Assembly: GCA_938029995.1 (NCBI GenBank)
Contig: CALHGI010000123.1
Coordinates: forward strand, 1-14,970
Origin: an uncultured cyanobacterium
GTDB taxonomy: Bacteria > Cyanobacteriota > Cyanobacteriia > Phormidesmidales > Phormidesmidaceae
Length of the DNA stretch: 14,970 nt
Reading direction: 5' to 3'
Shown: positions 1-8,802 of the stretch, one piece after another
Layout of the letters: each line of letters begins with the position of its first letter
Numbering within the stretch: the stretch's first letter is position 1
Made by a program: the position numbers and the translations under genes
Notes under the pieces: model-generated
What the model saw: only the letters and a program-made list of their open reading frames with translations
What the model was told of the DNA's origin: nothing
Database searches by the model: none

Positions 1-347
1 TGCTGATCCTCGGGATGATTCCATTTAAATAGCTATCGATAGACACCGGGTTATTGCATCATGGCCAGATCGGTTCATCTTCAAAATCAGCACCGGCAAA
101 AATCTCTCACCCTTGATCAAGGATTCATCGACTATTGTTAGCGGTCAAATCACTAACCTAATCTGCGCCATTTACTGAACCAATATCCTGAACCAATATG
201 GGGATACCTGGAGTAACCCATCACACACACCCAGTATTTCTGAGTCAACGGGGGTACCTTGGTAAAGACTTTCCATAAGATGCGACAATGGACATTGTGG
301 CAATAGGAATTGTCAATCTAGTTCACATTACTTAACCGGTATTTCCA
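1..347. other. gene-free region upstream of psbP-like gene
   Basis: I find no convincing coding region here: stops are frequent in all frames and no family is recognisable. The one structured element is a perfect 12-bp direct repeat, CTGAACCAATAT, at 175-186 and 188-199. The sequence just before the gene at 348 is AT-rich and contains TTGTCA at 310-315, but no good -10 box sits at the right distance, so I do not call a promoter. The region presumably holds the psbP-like promoter. Confidence 0.5.
175..199. repeat. 12-bp tandem direct repeat, two copies
   Basis: CTGAACCAATAT occurs at 175-186 and again at 188-199, separated by one base (period 13). Both copies are exact. Its function is unknown; it could be replication slippage or paired binding sites upstream of the psbP-like gene. 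Confidence 0.6.
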
Positions 348-896
348 ATGCTTAAGCGACTGACGGCTCTGATGTTTGTATTTGCCACCATGTTTGGCCT
401 GCAGGCCTGCAGTGGCTCAGCTCCTGTGAGTTTGCTGGACTACACCAATAGCTTTCAGGGTTATCAGTTTAGCTATCCTACCGGCTGGATTGAGGTAAAT
501 GTGTCGGAAGGGCCAGATGTGGTATTCCACGACATTATTAACCCCACGGAAAACGTCAGTGTAGTGGTGAGTCCGGTGGCGGAGGGTAAAACCCTGGAGG
601 AGTTGGGTGGCCCCACGGAAGTCGGGTATAAGCTTTCCAAAAGTATTACGGAAATGGCCGGTGGGAGTCGTGATGTGGAACTAGTCAGCGCGCAGAATGT
701 GGAAACAGCTGAGGGTAAAACCTATTACATTCTTGAGTATCTGACCAAGACATCGACGGGGGCACGGCATAACCTAGCCAGTGCCATTGTGCGCCGTGGT
801 CAACTCTTTACCTACAATGCGTCAGTGCCCGAAGCCCGGTGGAAGCGACTCAAGGCTTCCCTAACTCGCTCCGTGGCATCTTTCTCGGTTTATTAA
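348..896 (+). CDS. psbP: CyanoP, PsbP-like photosystem II lipoprotein
   Basis: This 182-residue protein starts with a lipoprotein signal: positive MLKR, a hydrophobic stretch, then the lipobox LQAC with the lipidated cysteine at residue 21. The mature part reads FQGYQFSYPTGW (about 36-47), the hallmark opening of the PsbP fold, and continues through VVFHDI and the YYILEY strand to a C-terminal helix. Length and architecture match cyanobacterial PsbP (CyanoP), which sits on the lumenal side of the thylakoid. In this family it helps photosystem II assembly rather than forming part of the mature oxygen-evolving complex as in plants. The ATG at 348 is the only start that gives an intact lipoprotein signal. 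No clear Shine-Dalgarno is visible. maf follows 54 bp downstream on the same strand, so the two may be co-transcribed. A different PsbP-domain paralogue is the main alternative. Confidence 0.88.
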   Translation: MLKRLTALMFVFATMFGLQACSGSAPVSLLDYTNSFQGYQFSYPTGWIEVNVSEGPDVVFHDIINPTENVSVVVSPVAEGKTLEELGGPTEVGYKLSKSITEMAGGSRDVELVSAQNVETAEGKTYYILEYLTKTSTGARHNLASAIVRRGQLFTYNASVPEARWKRLKASLTRSVASFSVY

Positions 897-950
897 GAGC
901 CATTAGGACACGTTTTATCCGGTTCACCCGTTATCTCCATCAGTCATCCC

Positions 951-1544
951 ATGGCCGCTGCTCCCCAGTTTGTATTGGCGTCGGCTTCCCCCGGTCGGCG
1001 ACAGCTATTACTCAATGCGGGGGTGCAGCCGTTTGTGTCCCCCAGTAAGTTTGATGAGGACCAGATCACCCTCAGTGAGCCCGGCGAGCTGGTAAATGCC
1101 CTATCGTTGGGCAAGGCTGAGGCGGTTGCGCCCCTCTTCCCCAATGGGGTCGTCCTGGGGTGTGACTCGGTGCTGGCGTTTGATGGCGTCATCTATGGCA
1201 AACCGGAGACACCGGCGGCCGCCGTGCAGCGATGGTGTCAGATGCGGGGGCAGGTGGGGGAACTGTTTACGGGCCATACGTTAATTGCCCCCCAGGCGAT
1301 TAAAACCCTAACTCGCTGCCAGGTGACCAAGGTGCATTTTGGCTGGGTGAGCAATCGTGAAATTGAGGACTATGTGGCTACGGGTGAACCGATGAATTGC
1401 GCCGGGGCCTTTACCATCGATGGGAAAGGTGGCTTTTTTATTGACAAGCTAGAGGGCTGTCATACCAATGTGATTGGCCTGAGTATGCCGATGCTGCGGC
1501 AGATGTTGGGGGAACTGGGTTACCGGGTGACGGACTTTTGGTAA
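951..1544 (+). CDS. maf: Maf-family nucleotide pyrophosphatase
   Basis: The 197-residue protein has the Maf/Ham1-like fold signature. [12 protein letters not shown] (9-20) is the N-terminal nucleotide-binding loop; GCDSVL (70-75) holds the likely catalytic Asp72; then come YGKPET, FTGHTLI (106-112), [10 protein letters not shown] and a C-terminal [13 protein letters not shown]. Maf proteins hydrolyse nucleoside triphosphates, often non-canonical ones, to the monophosphate and pyrophosphate in the cytoplasm; the old name septum formation inhibitor comes from overexpression. The usual SPRR motif is SPGRR here, with one residue inserted, so the N-terminal loop deserves a structural check. Substrate preference (pyrimidine versus 7-methyl-GTP) cannot be told from sequence alone. 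The gene follows the psbP-like gene by 54 bp and ends convergently, 164 bp from ctaA. Start ATG 951 gives the normal family length; no strong ribosome binding site is seen. Confidence 0.9.
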   Translation: MAAAPQFVLASASPGRRQLLLNAGVQPFVSPSKFDEDQITLSEPGELVNALSLGKAEAVAPLFPNGVVLGCDSVLAFDGVIYGKPETPAAAVQRWCQMRGQVGELFTGHTLIAPQAIKTLTRCQVTKVHFGWVSNREIEDYVATGEPMNCAGAFTIDGKGGFFIDKLEGCHTNVIGLSMPMLRQMLGELGYRVTDFW

Positions 1545-1708
1545 CGATGGCTAGTGGGCCGTCAAGACTCAGATTTAGGATGAGGCTGGTGAAGCAACGA
1601 TATGAAGAGTCTCTCATTACTTCCGACTCATTCCAATTTTAGCGCTGACGCGGCCCTAGGGCCCCATAGTGCACACCATGGCTAGACACAAAACAGACGC
1701 GTTGTCCC

Positions 1709-4054
1709 CTAAGCGTTCTCCCTCAACTGCCAGCGCAGCAGCAGGGAATTCAGTACCACCCCAATAGAGCTAAAGGCCATGAAGCCACCGGCAAAGCCGG
1801 GGCTAAGGGCAATGCCAAACCGGGGCAGCAACACACCGGCGGCGAGGGGAATGCACACCAGGTTATAGGCAAAGGCCCAGGCCAGGTTCTGACGAATTTT
1901 GTTAAAGGTGCTGCGGCTTAGATCGAGGGCGGCGATGACATCGGTAAGGTCATCGCGCATCAGCACAATGTCAGCGGTTTCCATGGCAATGTCAGTACCG
2001 GAATGCATGGCTAGGCCAATGTCGGATTGGGCTAGGGCGGGGGCGTCGTTAATGCCATCACCGACAAAGCCGACACAGTGGCCTAGGTGCTGCAGATTTT
2101 CAATGGCGCTCACTTTGTCGGCCGGGGTCATGCCCCCTTTGGAAACGTCAATGCCTAATTCCTGGGCCAACCGCTGGGCGACGTCGGGGCGATCGCCACT
2201 TAGGAGCTGCACCTGCAAGTTGTTCGCCTTCAGCTGCTGGATAACGCTTATAGCTTCGTCCCGGGGGCGATCGGCAATGGAGATCAGCCCCACTAGCTGG
2301 TGTTTAACGGCCACATAGACGGGGGTATGCCCTTGGGCACTCAAGGTGTTAACCGCGTCCTTAGCTCGATCGGTGGAGATGTGGGCCTGGGCTAGCCAGG
2401 CTTCATTGCCTAGATGGAGCGTTTGGTCCTGAAGCTGGGCCACCAACCCCAGACCAGGAGTGGTGGAGCTATCCATGATGTCCATCAGGGGGAGCTGTCG
2501 ATGGGTGGCTTCGGCCAAAATAGCAGCGGCCAGGGGGTGGCGCGTCCCCTGTTCCACACTGGCGGCTAACTGGATTACATCGTCGGGGGTGAAGCTGGGG
2601 TCATAGCTATGGCAATGGCTCACCCGAGGCTGGCCCGTGGTCAGGGTGCCGGTTTTATCAAACACCACCGTATCTAGGCGATGGGCGGTTTCGAGAACAT
2701 CGCCGCCCCGAACCAAAAGACCGCGCTGGGCGCCAATGCCGGACCCCACTAAAATCGCCATGGGGGTGGCTAATCCGAGGGCGCAGGGGCAGGAAATTAC
2801 CACCACGGCAATGGTCAATTTGAGACTGATCAGTAGCCGGGATGCGTCGATCACCGTTGCCATACTTTGGTGGGCCTGGTGACCGTGCTGGCTAATGGCC
2901 ATCTGGGCGGCCTCAGGCCAGATGGTTACTCCTACCCCATACCAAAACACAAAGGTGAGTAGGGCCAGGACCAAAATGGTGTAGGTGAAGTAGCCGGATA
3001 ATGTGTCGGCTAAACTTTGAATTGGGGCTTTGCGGGTTTGGGCCGACTCCACCAGGGTAATCATTTGGGCGAGGGTGCTGTCGGCCCCGGTGCGGTTGAC
3101 CTGGATCACGATAACCCCGGACTGGTTTAGGGTGCCGCCAATCACCCGGTCCCCCGCTTGCTTCCGGACGGGCAGGGCTTCCCCGGTCACCATGGCTTCA
3201 TCCAGGGTGGTTTGCCCGGTTTCAATTTGGCCATCCACTGGAATTTTATCGCCGGGTAGCACCTGGAGACGGTCGCCCACCTGCACCTGGGCGATGGGAA
3301 TCCCCATGGTTTTGCCAGGGGCGGTGATGAGCTGGGCCGTACCAGGCTGGAGGGCAATCAGGCCCCGTAGGGCTTCGGTGGCTCGGAAACGGGCGCGTTC
3401 TTCTAGGGTGCGGCCCAGGAGGATAAAGCTGAGCAACATCACCGGCTCGTCAAAAAAGCACTCCCAGCCGAGGTTGGGCATGACTAGAGCCACTACACTG
3501 GCGGTGTAGGCGCTTAATGCGCCGATGCTGACGAGGGTATTCATGTTGGGACGGGCCCGGCGGGCACCGGTCCAACCGTCTTGCAAAATGCCTCGGGCAG
3601 GGCCGACTAGGGTGATGGTGGCAAGGGCAAAGTGAAACCAAAGACCACTGAGAATGGGCACGGTGATGCCGCCCACATGGTGTAGATGGCCAAGAATGGA
3701 GAAAAATAGGAGCAGAATTGCGATCGCAACCCGTACACCCTGCCCCTGCTGAGCCACCGCCTGTTGTTCGGCCCAACTATCGGCCCCATCAGCCTGGCGC
3801 AGCTGGCTAGGAAACCCCGCCTCGGTCAGCACAGTGGCCAGATACTCCGGCTCCACCAGCTCAGCTTGATACTGCACCGCCGCCGCCGCGGTAACCAAAT
3901 TTACGTTGGCCACCGCCACCCCATCACATTGGCGTAGCTCGGTTTCCACCGCCTGCACACACCCCGAACACATCATCCCATCCACATTGAGCACGGCCAC
4001 GGCCAGCTCAGGGGTAACAGCAGACGAGGGTGGCGGCAACACCGTCGAAGACAT
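1709..4054 (-). CDS. ctaA: CtaA-type copper-importing P1B ATPase
   Basis: This is a heavy-metal P-type ATPase of about 781 residues. In order it shows an N-terminal metal-binding domain with GMMCSGC (Cys29 and Cys32), several membrane helices, the phosphatase TGE loop (about 290), the intramembrane CPC motif (422-424, in SCPCALGLATP), DKTGT with the phosphorylated Asp466, the P1B His-Pro motif (506-507) and GDGIND (665-670). CPC plus the GMxCxxC domain indicates Cu(I). Stretches such as LGWECFFDEPVMLL and ILLGRTLEERARFR look like cyanobacterial CtaA rather than PacS as I remember them. CtaA brings copper into the cytoplasm for delivery via Atx1 and PacS to plastocyanin and cytochrome oxidase. 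A His-rich loop (HGHQAH, near 390) precedes the CPC helix. A TTG two codons upstream (4060) is possible; I prefer the ATG at 4054. No good promoter box is seen; TTGAGA lies at 4127-4122 with a poor -10. Confidence 0.88.
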   Translation of the reverse strand: MSSTVLPPPSSAVTPELAVAVLNVDGMMCSGCVQAVETELRQCDGVAVANVNLVTAAAAVQYQAELVEPEYLATVLTEAGFPSQLRQADGADSWAEQQAVAQQGQGVRVAIAILLLFFSILGHLHHVGGITVPILSGLWFHFALATITLVGPARGILQDGWTGARRARPNMNTLVSIGALSAYTASVVALVMPNLGWECFFDEPVMLLSFILLGRTLEERARFRATEALRGLIALQPGTAQLITAPGKTMGIPIAQVQVGDRLQVLPGDKIPVDGQIETGQTTLDEAMVTGEALPVRKQAGDRVIGGTLNQSGVIVIQVNRTGADSTLAQMITLVESAQTRKAPIQSLADTLSGYFTYTILVLALLTFVFWYGVGVTIWPEAAQMAISQHGHQAHQSMATVIDASRLLISLKLTIAVVVISCPCALGLATPMAILVGSGIGAQRGLLVRGGDVLETAHRLDTVVFDKTGTLTTGQPRVSHCHSYDPSFTPDDVIQLAASVEQGTRHPLAAAILAEATHRQLPLMDIMDSSTTPGLGLVAQLQDQTLHLGNEAWLAQAHISTDRAKDAVNTLSAQGHTPVYVAVKHQLVGLISIADRPRDEAISVIQQLKANNLQVQLLSGDRPDVAQRLAQELGIDVSKGGMTPADKVSAIENLQHLGHCVGFVGDGINDAPALAQSDIGLAMHSGTDIAMETADIVLMRDDLTDVIAALDLSRSTFNKIRQNLAWAFAYNLVCIPLAAGVLLPRFGIALSPGFAGGFMAFSSIGVVLNSLLLRWQLRENA

Positions 4055-4139
4055 AGGCAAAAATAATCCAATAACTTGAGCCTAACGCCAATCGAAGGGG
4101 TTTATGTCAGTGCGAATAAACTCTCAAGAAAAATTTTCA

Positions 4140-4177
4140 CATTATGTCGGGTGCGCCATGGCACACCCGACATAATG
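4140..4177 (-). terminator. 38-bp palindrome, probable terminator of the ndhF-ndhD-cup unit
   Basis: The arms 4140-4153 and 4164-4177 are perfect 14-base reverse complements. The palindrome continues inward through one mismatch (4154/4163) to a CCATGG centre, so 18 of 19 base pairs match. In the leftward direction the stem is followed by TGAAAATTTTT, a T run starting six bases after the stem, as in a factor-independent terminator. It lies 41 bp beyond the cup stop codon and upstream of ctaA, the right place to separate the two units. A second copy of the right-arm core, CCCGACATA, lies at 4199-4207 and could compete for pairing. Confidence 0.6.
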
Positions 4178-4198
4178 CCAGCATGGGGCCAGCATGGG
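4177..4198. repeat. 11-bp perfect tandem repeat
   Basis: GCCAGCATGGG occurs twice without a gap, at 4177-4187 and 4188-4198, between the palindrome and the cup stop codon. It sits inside a longer imperfect direct repeat: CCCGACATAATGCC at 4166-4179 recurs as CCCGACATAGAATGCC at 4199-4214, about 33 bp apart. This points to local duplication around the terminator. Confidence 0.7.
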
Positions 4199-4218
4199 CC
4201 CGACATAGAATGCCATAG

Positions 4219-5358
4219 CTAGGGGGTTTGCACCTGCTCCAACTGGGACGCAGCCAGCCGATCCATCCACCCCTGCAAAAACTCACGATTGGCCGCCACC
4301 GCCTCTGGCTCAGTGGCACCGGCCCCAGCGGGCAATAGACCAATCAACGCCGCATTGGTGACACAGAACATGGAGCGCTGGAAACTGGCGCAGATTTTAA
4401 CCCGCACATCCCCCAGACCCCGATCAGTTTTGAGGTAATGGGCCTCCAGGTAGTCCGGCAAATGACGGAACATATCCTGCATCAACAGGGTGGGGGGAAT
4501 GCCACTACCTCCAACGGGTAAAGGATCAGCATATAGGGCGCCGTAGGCAAATCGGCTCTTGTCCGGGGAGATTTGCTGGGCCTGGGCGTTATAGGAGACG
4601 GTGCCCAGGAATGGAGTCCCCCGGAAGAAAATAGACTCCACATAGGGAATGGCCGTATCGGGCAAGAAGGTCAAACCCGCCGAGGGGGGCAACAGATCGT
4701 AGGTTTCCCCACCGATGTCAACGCTGTAGGTGATGGGCCGCGCCGCATCGGCCACCAAGCCATCCTTAACGTGGTCAACAATCTGGATAATGTGCTTGAT
4801 TTCCCCCCGCAGATAGCGATCGGTCAACGAGGTAAAGATGTCGCTCATCACCCGCCAGAACTGCCCTAAGCCACTGTAGTAGGCAAGCTGACGGATCTGC
4901 TCAATCAAAAACTCAGGAAAGGCACGGTGGAATATTTGCAGCATGGGATTGAACTTGATCTTGGCTGCGATCGCAACCTGACAGTTCTCCCGAAACTCAT
5001 CCGTATCCAAATAGGCATCCAGACCGCCGCCACCGTGCCACATCATGGCCTTCATGGTGTACTCGGCATACTCATAGTTAATGCGGTCGTGGCAAAAATG
5101 CTGCCACATCTTCGCCGGATTAATCTCCCCATCTAAGTATTTGAATACGGGAAACAGATTCAAAAACTGATGATCGGCAATGTGAATTAGGTTGATGGAA
5201 TAGCGATTGAGCACAACGCCATAGCTATCCAGGGCCCCCATCACCTCCAGCACATTGTCCGGCGTATCTGGCAACAGGGTACCGCCCTCAAGCAAACGGT
5301 CCACATAGTGGGCAAAGGGATGAATATTTTTCACGTGAGCAGGCATCGTTTGGTTCAT
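4219..5358 (-). CDS. cupB: CO2 hydration protein, Cup/Chp family (probably CupB)
   Basis: The 379-residue soluble protein matches the ChpX/ChpY (CupB/CupA) family, found only beside CO2-uptake NdhD/NdhF. Visible hallmarks are YGVVLNRYSINLIHIADHQFL (about 46-66), HFCHDRINYEYAE (87-99) and MWHGGGGLD (106-114). These His/Arg/Glu-rich stretches are where the family's zinc-dependent CO2 hydration chemistry is placed. The protein binds the NdhF/NdhD end of NDH-1MS-type complexes on the cytoplasmic face of thylakoids and converts CO2 to bicarbonate, driven by electron flow. Its ATG overlaps the ndhD stop as ATGA (5355-5358), so translation is probably coupled. CupA (ChpY) operons normally carry cupS downstream; here a terminator-like palindrome and then ctaA follow. 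That absence, plus adjacency to ccm genes, favours CupB (ChpX). The family is certain in my view; the A/B assignment is an inference. Confidence 0.85.
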   Translation of the reverse strand: MNQTMPAHVKNIHPFAHYVDRLLEGGTLLPDTPDNVLEVMGALDSYGVVLNRYSINLIHIADHQFLNLFPVFKYLDGEINPAKMWQHFCHDRINYEYAEYTMKAMMWHGGGGLDAYLDTDEFRENCQVAIAAKIKFNPMLQIFHRAFPEFLIEQIRQLAYYSGLGQFWRVMSDIFTSLTDRYLRGEIKHIIQIVDHVKDGLVADAARPITYSVDIGGETYDLLPPSAGLTFLPDTAIPYVESIFFRGTPFLGTVSYNAQAQQISPDKSRFAYGALYADPLPVGGSGIPPTLLMQDMFRHLPDYLEAHYLKTDRGLGDVRVKICASFQRSMFCVTNAALIGLLPAGAGATEPEAVAANREFLQGWMDRLAASQLEQVQTP

Positions 5359-6956
5359 AAGGCACAGTCCCCGTTCGAACAGGTCACGACATCGATGGAA
5401 GCATCAGCGATCCCTAGGGGCGCATCGAGCAATTGCGAAGTTCTATAGGCCGGATGGCGATCGCGATCTAGCTTGACCGGCATCGCATCATACATAGCCG
5501 TAGTAGTGGGTTCAATCCAGCGAGTCATCCAGCTGGGACTGAGGCCAAACACAAACAACAAGGCCACCAATACCAACGCCGGGGCTCGGTCCTGCCAAGT
5601 CACCACCGGTAAGACCGGATCTTGGACCCCCGTCTGGGATTCGGTCGATGCCAACCGACCAAAAAAGGCCCGGTTAACCAATAGTAAAAAGTACACCGCC
5701 GTTAAACCAGACCCCAGTAGACACAGCAGGGTTTGGGGCGCAAAGCTGACAAAACTACCCCGGTAGACAATAAACTCAGAGATAAAGCCCACCATCCCGG
5801 GTATTCCGGCACTGGCCATCACGGCCAACACCATGGCACTACCAATGACGGGCAGCCCCCGCTCTGGATTTAACAACCCCCGCAACACATTCAAATCGCG
5901 GGTGCCGGTCTTTTTGTAAACCACCCCCACCAACAGAAACAGGAGAGCTGAGATAAATCCGTGGCTCAACATCTGGAAGACGGCCCCCACATAACTGAGG
6001 GGGTTAGCCGATGCCGCCGCCAATAGCACATAGCCCATGTGCCCCACCGAGCTGTAAGCCACCATTTTTTTCATATCTGTTTGGGCAATGGCCGCCAAGG
6101 AGCCATAGAGCACACTGACCACAGCCCACCAGGCTAAATAGGGGGCTAAATCTACCCATACTTCGGAAAAGGTACAAACGCCAAACCGAAACAGGCCATA
6201 GGTTCCCAGTTTCAGCAGCACCCCCGCCAACAAAACAGAAATCGGAGTGGAGGCCTGTACGTGGGCATCGGGCAACCACGTATGGAGCGGAAATAGGGGA
6301 ATTTTAATCCCAAAGCCAATGAGTAACGCTGCCAACAACACGGCCTGTTGTATCCAGGGTAGACCATTGGCCATGGTGGCACTGTAGTCGAAACTGGAGG
6401 CCCCACTGAGCCAAACCAGCCCCAAAAACGACGCCAGAATCAAGATGCCAGACAGGGCCGTATAAATCAGAAATTTTGTGGCCGCGTAGCCCCGCTGGGG
6501 CCCTCCCCAAATGGCAATTAGGAGATACAAGGGAATCAGCTCTAGCTCATAAAAGATAAAGAAGAGCAGCAGGTTTTGGGCCACAAATGCCCCTGCGACC
6601 GCAAACGTGATGATCAGCAACAGGAAGTAGTACAGCCTGGGCCGCCGCATGTCAGCATCGCTGGAATAGACCGCCACCAGGGATAGCAAACTATTGATAA
6701 TCAACAGCGGTAGGGACAGGCCATCAATGCCCAGCTCATACCCCAGCCCTAAGGTTTCTAGCCAGGGCACAGACTCTTGAAACTGCAGACCCGTCACCGA
6801 CAAATCAAACTGGCTCAGCAGGTATAAACTGGCCAGAAAATTGAGGACCAAAAAGACAATACTGACATTTTTAGCCTGTTGACTGGTTAGCTTAGTAGGC
6901 CAACAAACAACGGCTAGGGCCCCCAGCAATGGAATTAATAACAGTGCACTTAGCAT
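5355..6956 (-). CDS. ndhD4: NAD(P)H-quinone oxidoreductase subunit NdhD, CO2-uptake type (probably NdhD4)
   Basis: The 533-residue polytopic protein belongs to the NuoM/NdhD family of proton-pumping antiporter-like complex I subunits, with about 14 predicted membrane helices. FFIFYELELIPLYLL (about 132-146) carries the key membrane Glu, and PLHTWLPDAHVQASTPIS (about 223-240) followed by the VLLKLGTYGLF Lys helix completes the Proton_antipo_M core. The C-terminus is a hydrophilic tail of about 45 residues ending in CSNGDCAL. Clustering with ndhF and cup places it in a CO2-uptake NDH-1 complex rather than the respiratory or cyclic form with NdhD1/D2. A TTG at 6959 precedes ATG 6956. The ATG has a good ribosome binding site (GAGGGG, six bases upstream, overlapping the ndhF stop), so I use it. 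The gap to ndhF is 10 bp and the overlap with cup is 4 bp. NdhD3 is the alternative paralogue. Confidence 0.9.
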   Translation of the reverse strand: MLSALLLIPLLGALAVVCWPTKLTSQQAKNVSIVFLVLNFLASLYLLSQFDLSVTGLQFQESVPWLETLGLGYELGIDGLSLPLLIINSLLSLVAVYSSDADMRRPRLYYFLLLIITFAVAGAFVAQNLLLFFIFYELELIPLYLLIAIWGGPQRGYAATKFLIYTALSGILILASFLGLVWLSGASSFDYSATMANGLPWIQQAVLLAALLIGFGIKIPLFPLHTWLPDAHVQASTPISVLLAGVLLKLGTYGLFRFGVCTFSEVWVDLAPYLAWWAVVSVLYGSLAAIAQTDMKKMVAYSSVGHMGYVLLAAASANPLSYVGAVFQMLSHGFISALLFLLVGVVYKKTGTRDLNVLRGLLNPERGLPVIGSAMVLAVMASAGIPGMVGFISEFIVYRGSFVSFAPQTLLCLLGSGLTAVYFLLLVNRAFFGRLASTESQTGVQDPVLPVVTWQDRAPALVLVALLFVFGLSPSWMTRWIEPTTTAMYDAMPVKLDRDRHPAYRTSQLLDAPLGIADASIDVVTCSNGDCAL

Positions 6957-6966
6957 CAATTTCCCC

Positions 6967-8802
6967 TCACCACATTGCCCAAGTCATCAAAAAGCCCAGA
7001 ACAGTCACCCCCGCCACAATGGTGAAGATGTATCCCTGGGACTGGCCGGAAACGCTATACTTCAAGCCTTCTCCGCCCATGAGGGAAGCCATACCCACCA
7101 GGTTGACCGCCCCATCCACCACGTAGCGGTCAAACCAGCTCACAACACGGGAACCTTGCCTAACGAGAAACACCACCGTGACTCGGTAAAGCTCTTCGGT
7201 GTAGAAGTCGTTAGATAACAGATCCTGTAACATGCGCATGTTGCGATCGGTGGAGCGCGACAATGACCGATTTAGCTTCAGCGTGGCACCGATTGCAAAA
7301 CCGAGCAGCCCCGATACCACCAGGGCAATAAATACCCAAGGATGCCAGTATCGCAACGGAGGCAATAGGGCCATGCGCATCATCACAAAGGGCAGCAGCA
7401 CAACAAACACCGACAGAATCATCATCGGGGTAGCCATCAGCCAGTTGGCCTCGGGGGAACGACGGGTCTTAGGGGTAATATCCCCCAGGAAAACCAAGCG
7501 AAATACCCGGACTAAATTCAAAACGGTCAGGGCATTGACCACGAGGAACACAGCCGCCAATACGGGGTGTTCACGCCGCAGGAAATCAATTCCCAGCTGG
7601 AGCGCCCAAAAGCCGCCCAAGGGTAATACTCCCACCATGCCAGCGCCCCCTAGCACATAGGCAATGGTGGTAGCGGGCATGCGGGACCAAATGCCCCCCA
7701 ACTCCGTGATGTCTTGACAGTTGGAGTTATTGATCACGGCGCCAATGCTCATAAACAACAGCGCCTTGGCAACGGCATGGGTAAACAACAATCCAATGGC
7801 AACACCGGGCCATTGCGCCCCCACCGCAATAAACACCATGCCGATGTAGGCACTGGTGGAATAGGACATGCTGCGCTTCAAGTCTACCTGTGCGATCGCA
7901 ACCAACGAAGCCCCAATGGCCGTCACCGTACCAATGCTAATCAGAACCGCCAGGGCAACCGGCGACAAAATCACAATGGGCTGGAGCTTAATCAACACAT
8001 AGGCTCCACAGGTCATCACCACCGAATTTCTCAAAATAGAGGCAGGGCTAGGCCCCTCCATCGCCTCATCGAGCCACAGGTGCAGCGGGAACTGGGCACA
8101 TTTCCCCGTCGGTCCCGCAATCAAAGCCAACCCTAGCAACGTGGCCGTCAGTGGGGTTAAATTGGCTTCCTTAACCCACTCATACATCTCATTGTAATGA
8201 AGGTCTCCGGCCCAACTTGCCAGCCCCAGCACCCCCATCAACAACAAAATATCCCCCACACGCTTAGTCAAAAACGCATCGCGCGCCGCCTTCACCACCA
8301 AAGGTTGGGCATACCAGAAACCCACAATCAAATAGGTCGATAGGGTGAGCGTCTCCAACAAGAAGTACGCCAAAAAGAAAGAGCTACTGAGCAAGACTCC
8401 ATTCACAGCCCCCTCAAAGAAACCCAAAAGCGAAAAGAACCGAGCCAAGGCCCAGTCTTTCTCCATATATCCCAAACCATAGATTTGAGCCAACAGAGAC
8501 AACCCGGTGGAAAGCTCCATCACCCCCAGGTTGAGCACCGACAAATCCAAATCAAAGCTCAGGCTCAAATCAGCCACCTGAAGCCAAGGGATTTCAAGCT
8601 CCACACCGCCCACATTCCAAATCCCCATGAACACAAACGTGCCATGGAGAAACGCGAGAACGGTCATGAATATGTTGATATAGACCGCTGGCCTGGGCCC
8701 CGTCCGTTGTACCAACCCCATAGACCAGGGCAAAGAAAGAAGTACCCCCAAGAACCCGTAAATCGGGATCAGCCAACTCAACTCAATCAGAGACTGCATC
8801 AT
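6967..8802 (-). CDS. ndhF4: NAD(P)H-quinone oxidoreductase subunit NdhF, CO2-uptake type (probably NdhF4)
   Basis: The protein of about 611 residues is a NuoL/NdhF-family proton-pumping subunit with many membrane helices. Seen are WLIPIYGFLG at the N-terminus, FFLAYFLLETLTLSTYL (about 142-158), ARDAFLTKRVGD (about 173-184), and KCAQFPLHLWLDEAMEGPSP (234-253) followed by ASILRNSVV. Respiratory NdhF1 has a different sequence at this point as I remember it (Ala/Ser-rich, ending in HAATMV). The RNSVV form is what I associate with the CO2-uptake paralogues NdhF3/NdhF4. NdhF lies at the distal end of the membrane arm and contacts the Cup protein. It is the first gene of the leftward operon. A TTG at 8811 is possible, but tandem ATGs at 8802 and 8799 are more likely; no clear ribosome binding site decides between them. 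Position opposite the ccm operon favours NdhF4. Confidence 0.88.
   Translation of the reverse strand: MMQSLIELSWLIPIYGFLGVLLSLPWSMGLVQRTGPRPAVYINIFMTVLAFLHGTFVFMGIWNVGGVELEIPWLQVADLSLSFDLDLSVLNLGVMELSTGLSLLAQIYGLGYMEKDWALARFFSLLGFFEGAVNGVLLSSSFFLAYFLLETLTLSTYLIVGFWYAQPLVVKAARDAFLTKRVGDILLLMGVLGLASWAGDLHYNEMYEWVKEANLTPLTATLLGLALIAGPTGKCAQFPLHLWLDEAMEGPSPASILRNSVVMTCGAYVLIKLQPIVILSPVALAVLISIGTVTAIGASLVAIAQVDLKRSMSYSTSAYIGMVFIAVGAQWPGVAIGLLFTHAVAKALLFMSIGAVINNSNCQDITELGGIWSRMPATTIAYVLGGAGMVGVLPLGGFWALQLGIDFLRREHPVLAAVFLVVNALTVLNLVRVFRLVFLGDITPKTRRSPEANWLMATPMMILSVFVVLLPFVMMRMALLPPLRYWHPWVFIALVVSGLLGFAIGATLKLNRSLSRSTDRNMRMLQDLLSNDFYTEELYRVTVVFLVRQGSRVVSWFDRYVVDGAVNLVGMASLMGGEGLKYSVSGQSQGYIFTIVAGVTVLGFLMTWAMW

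Noticed and set aside
1652..1663. GGCCCTAGGGCC palindrome as a terminator for maf
   Set aside because: It is a perfect 12-bp palindrome, but it has no room for a normal RNA loop and no T run follows in either direction.
4055..4060. Upstream TTG start for ctaA (also TTG 6959 for ndhD, 8811 for ndhF, 13722 for ccmO)
   Set aside because: Each TTG lies only a few codons before an ATG. For ndhD the ribosome binding site clearly favours the ATG; for the others the ATG is simply the more likely codon.
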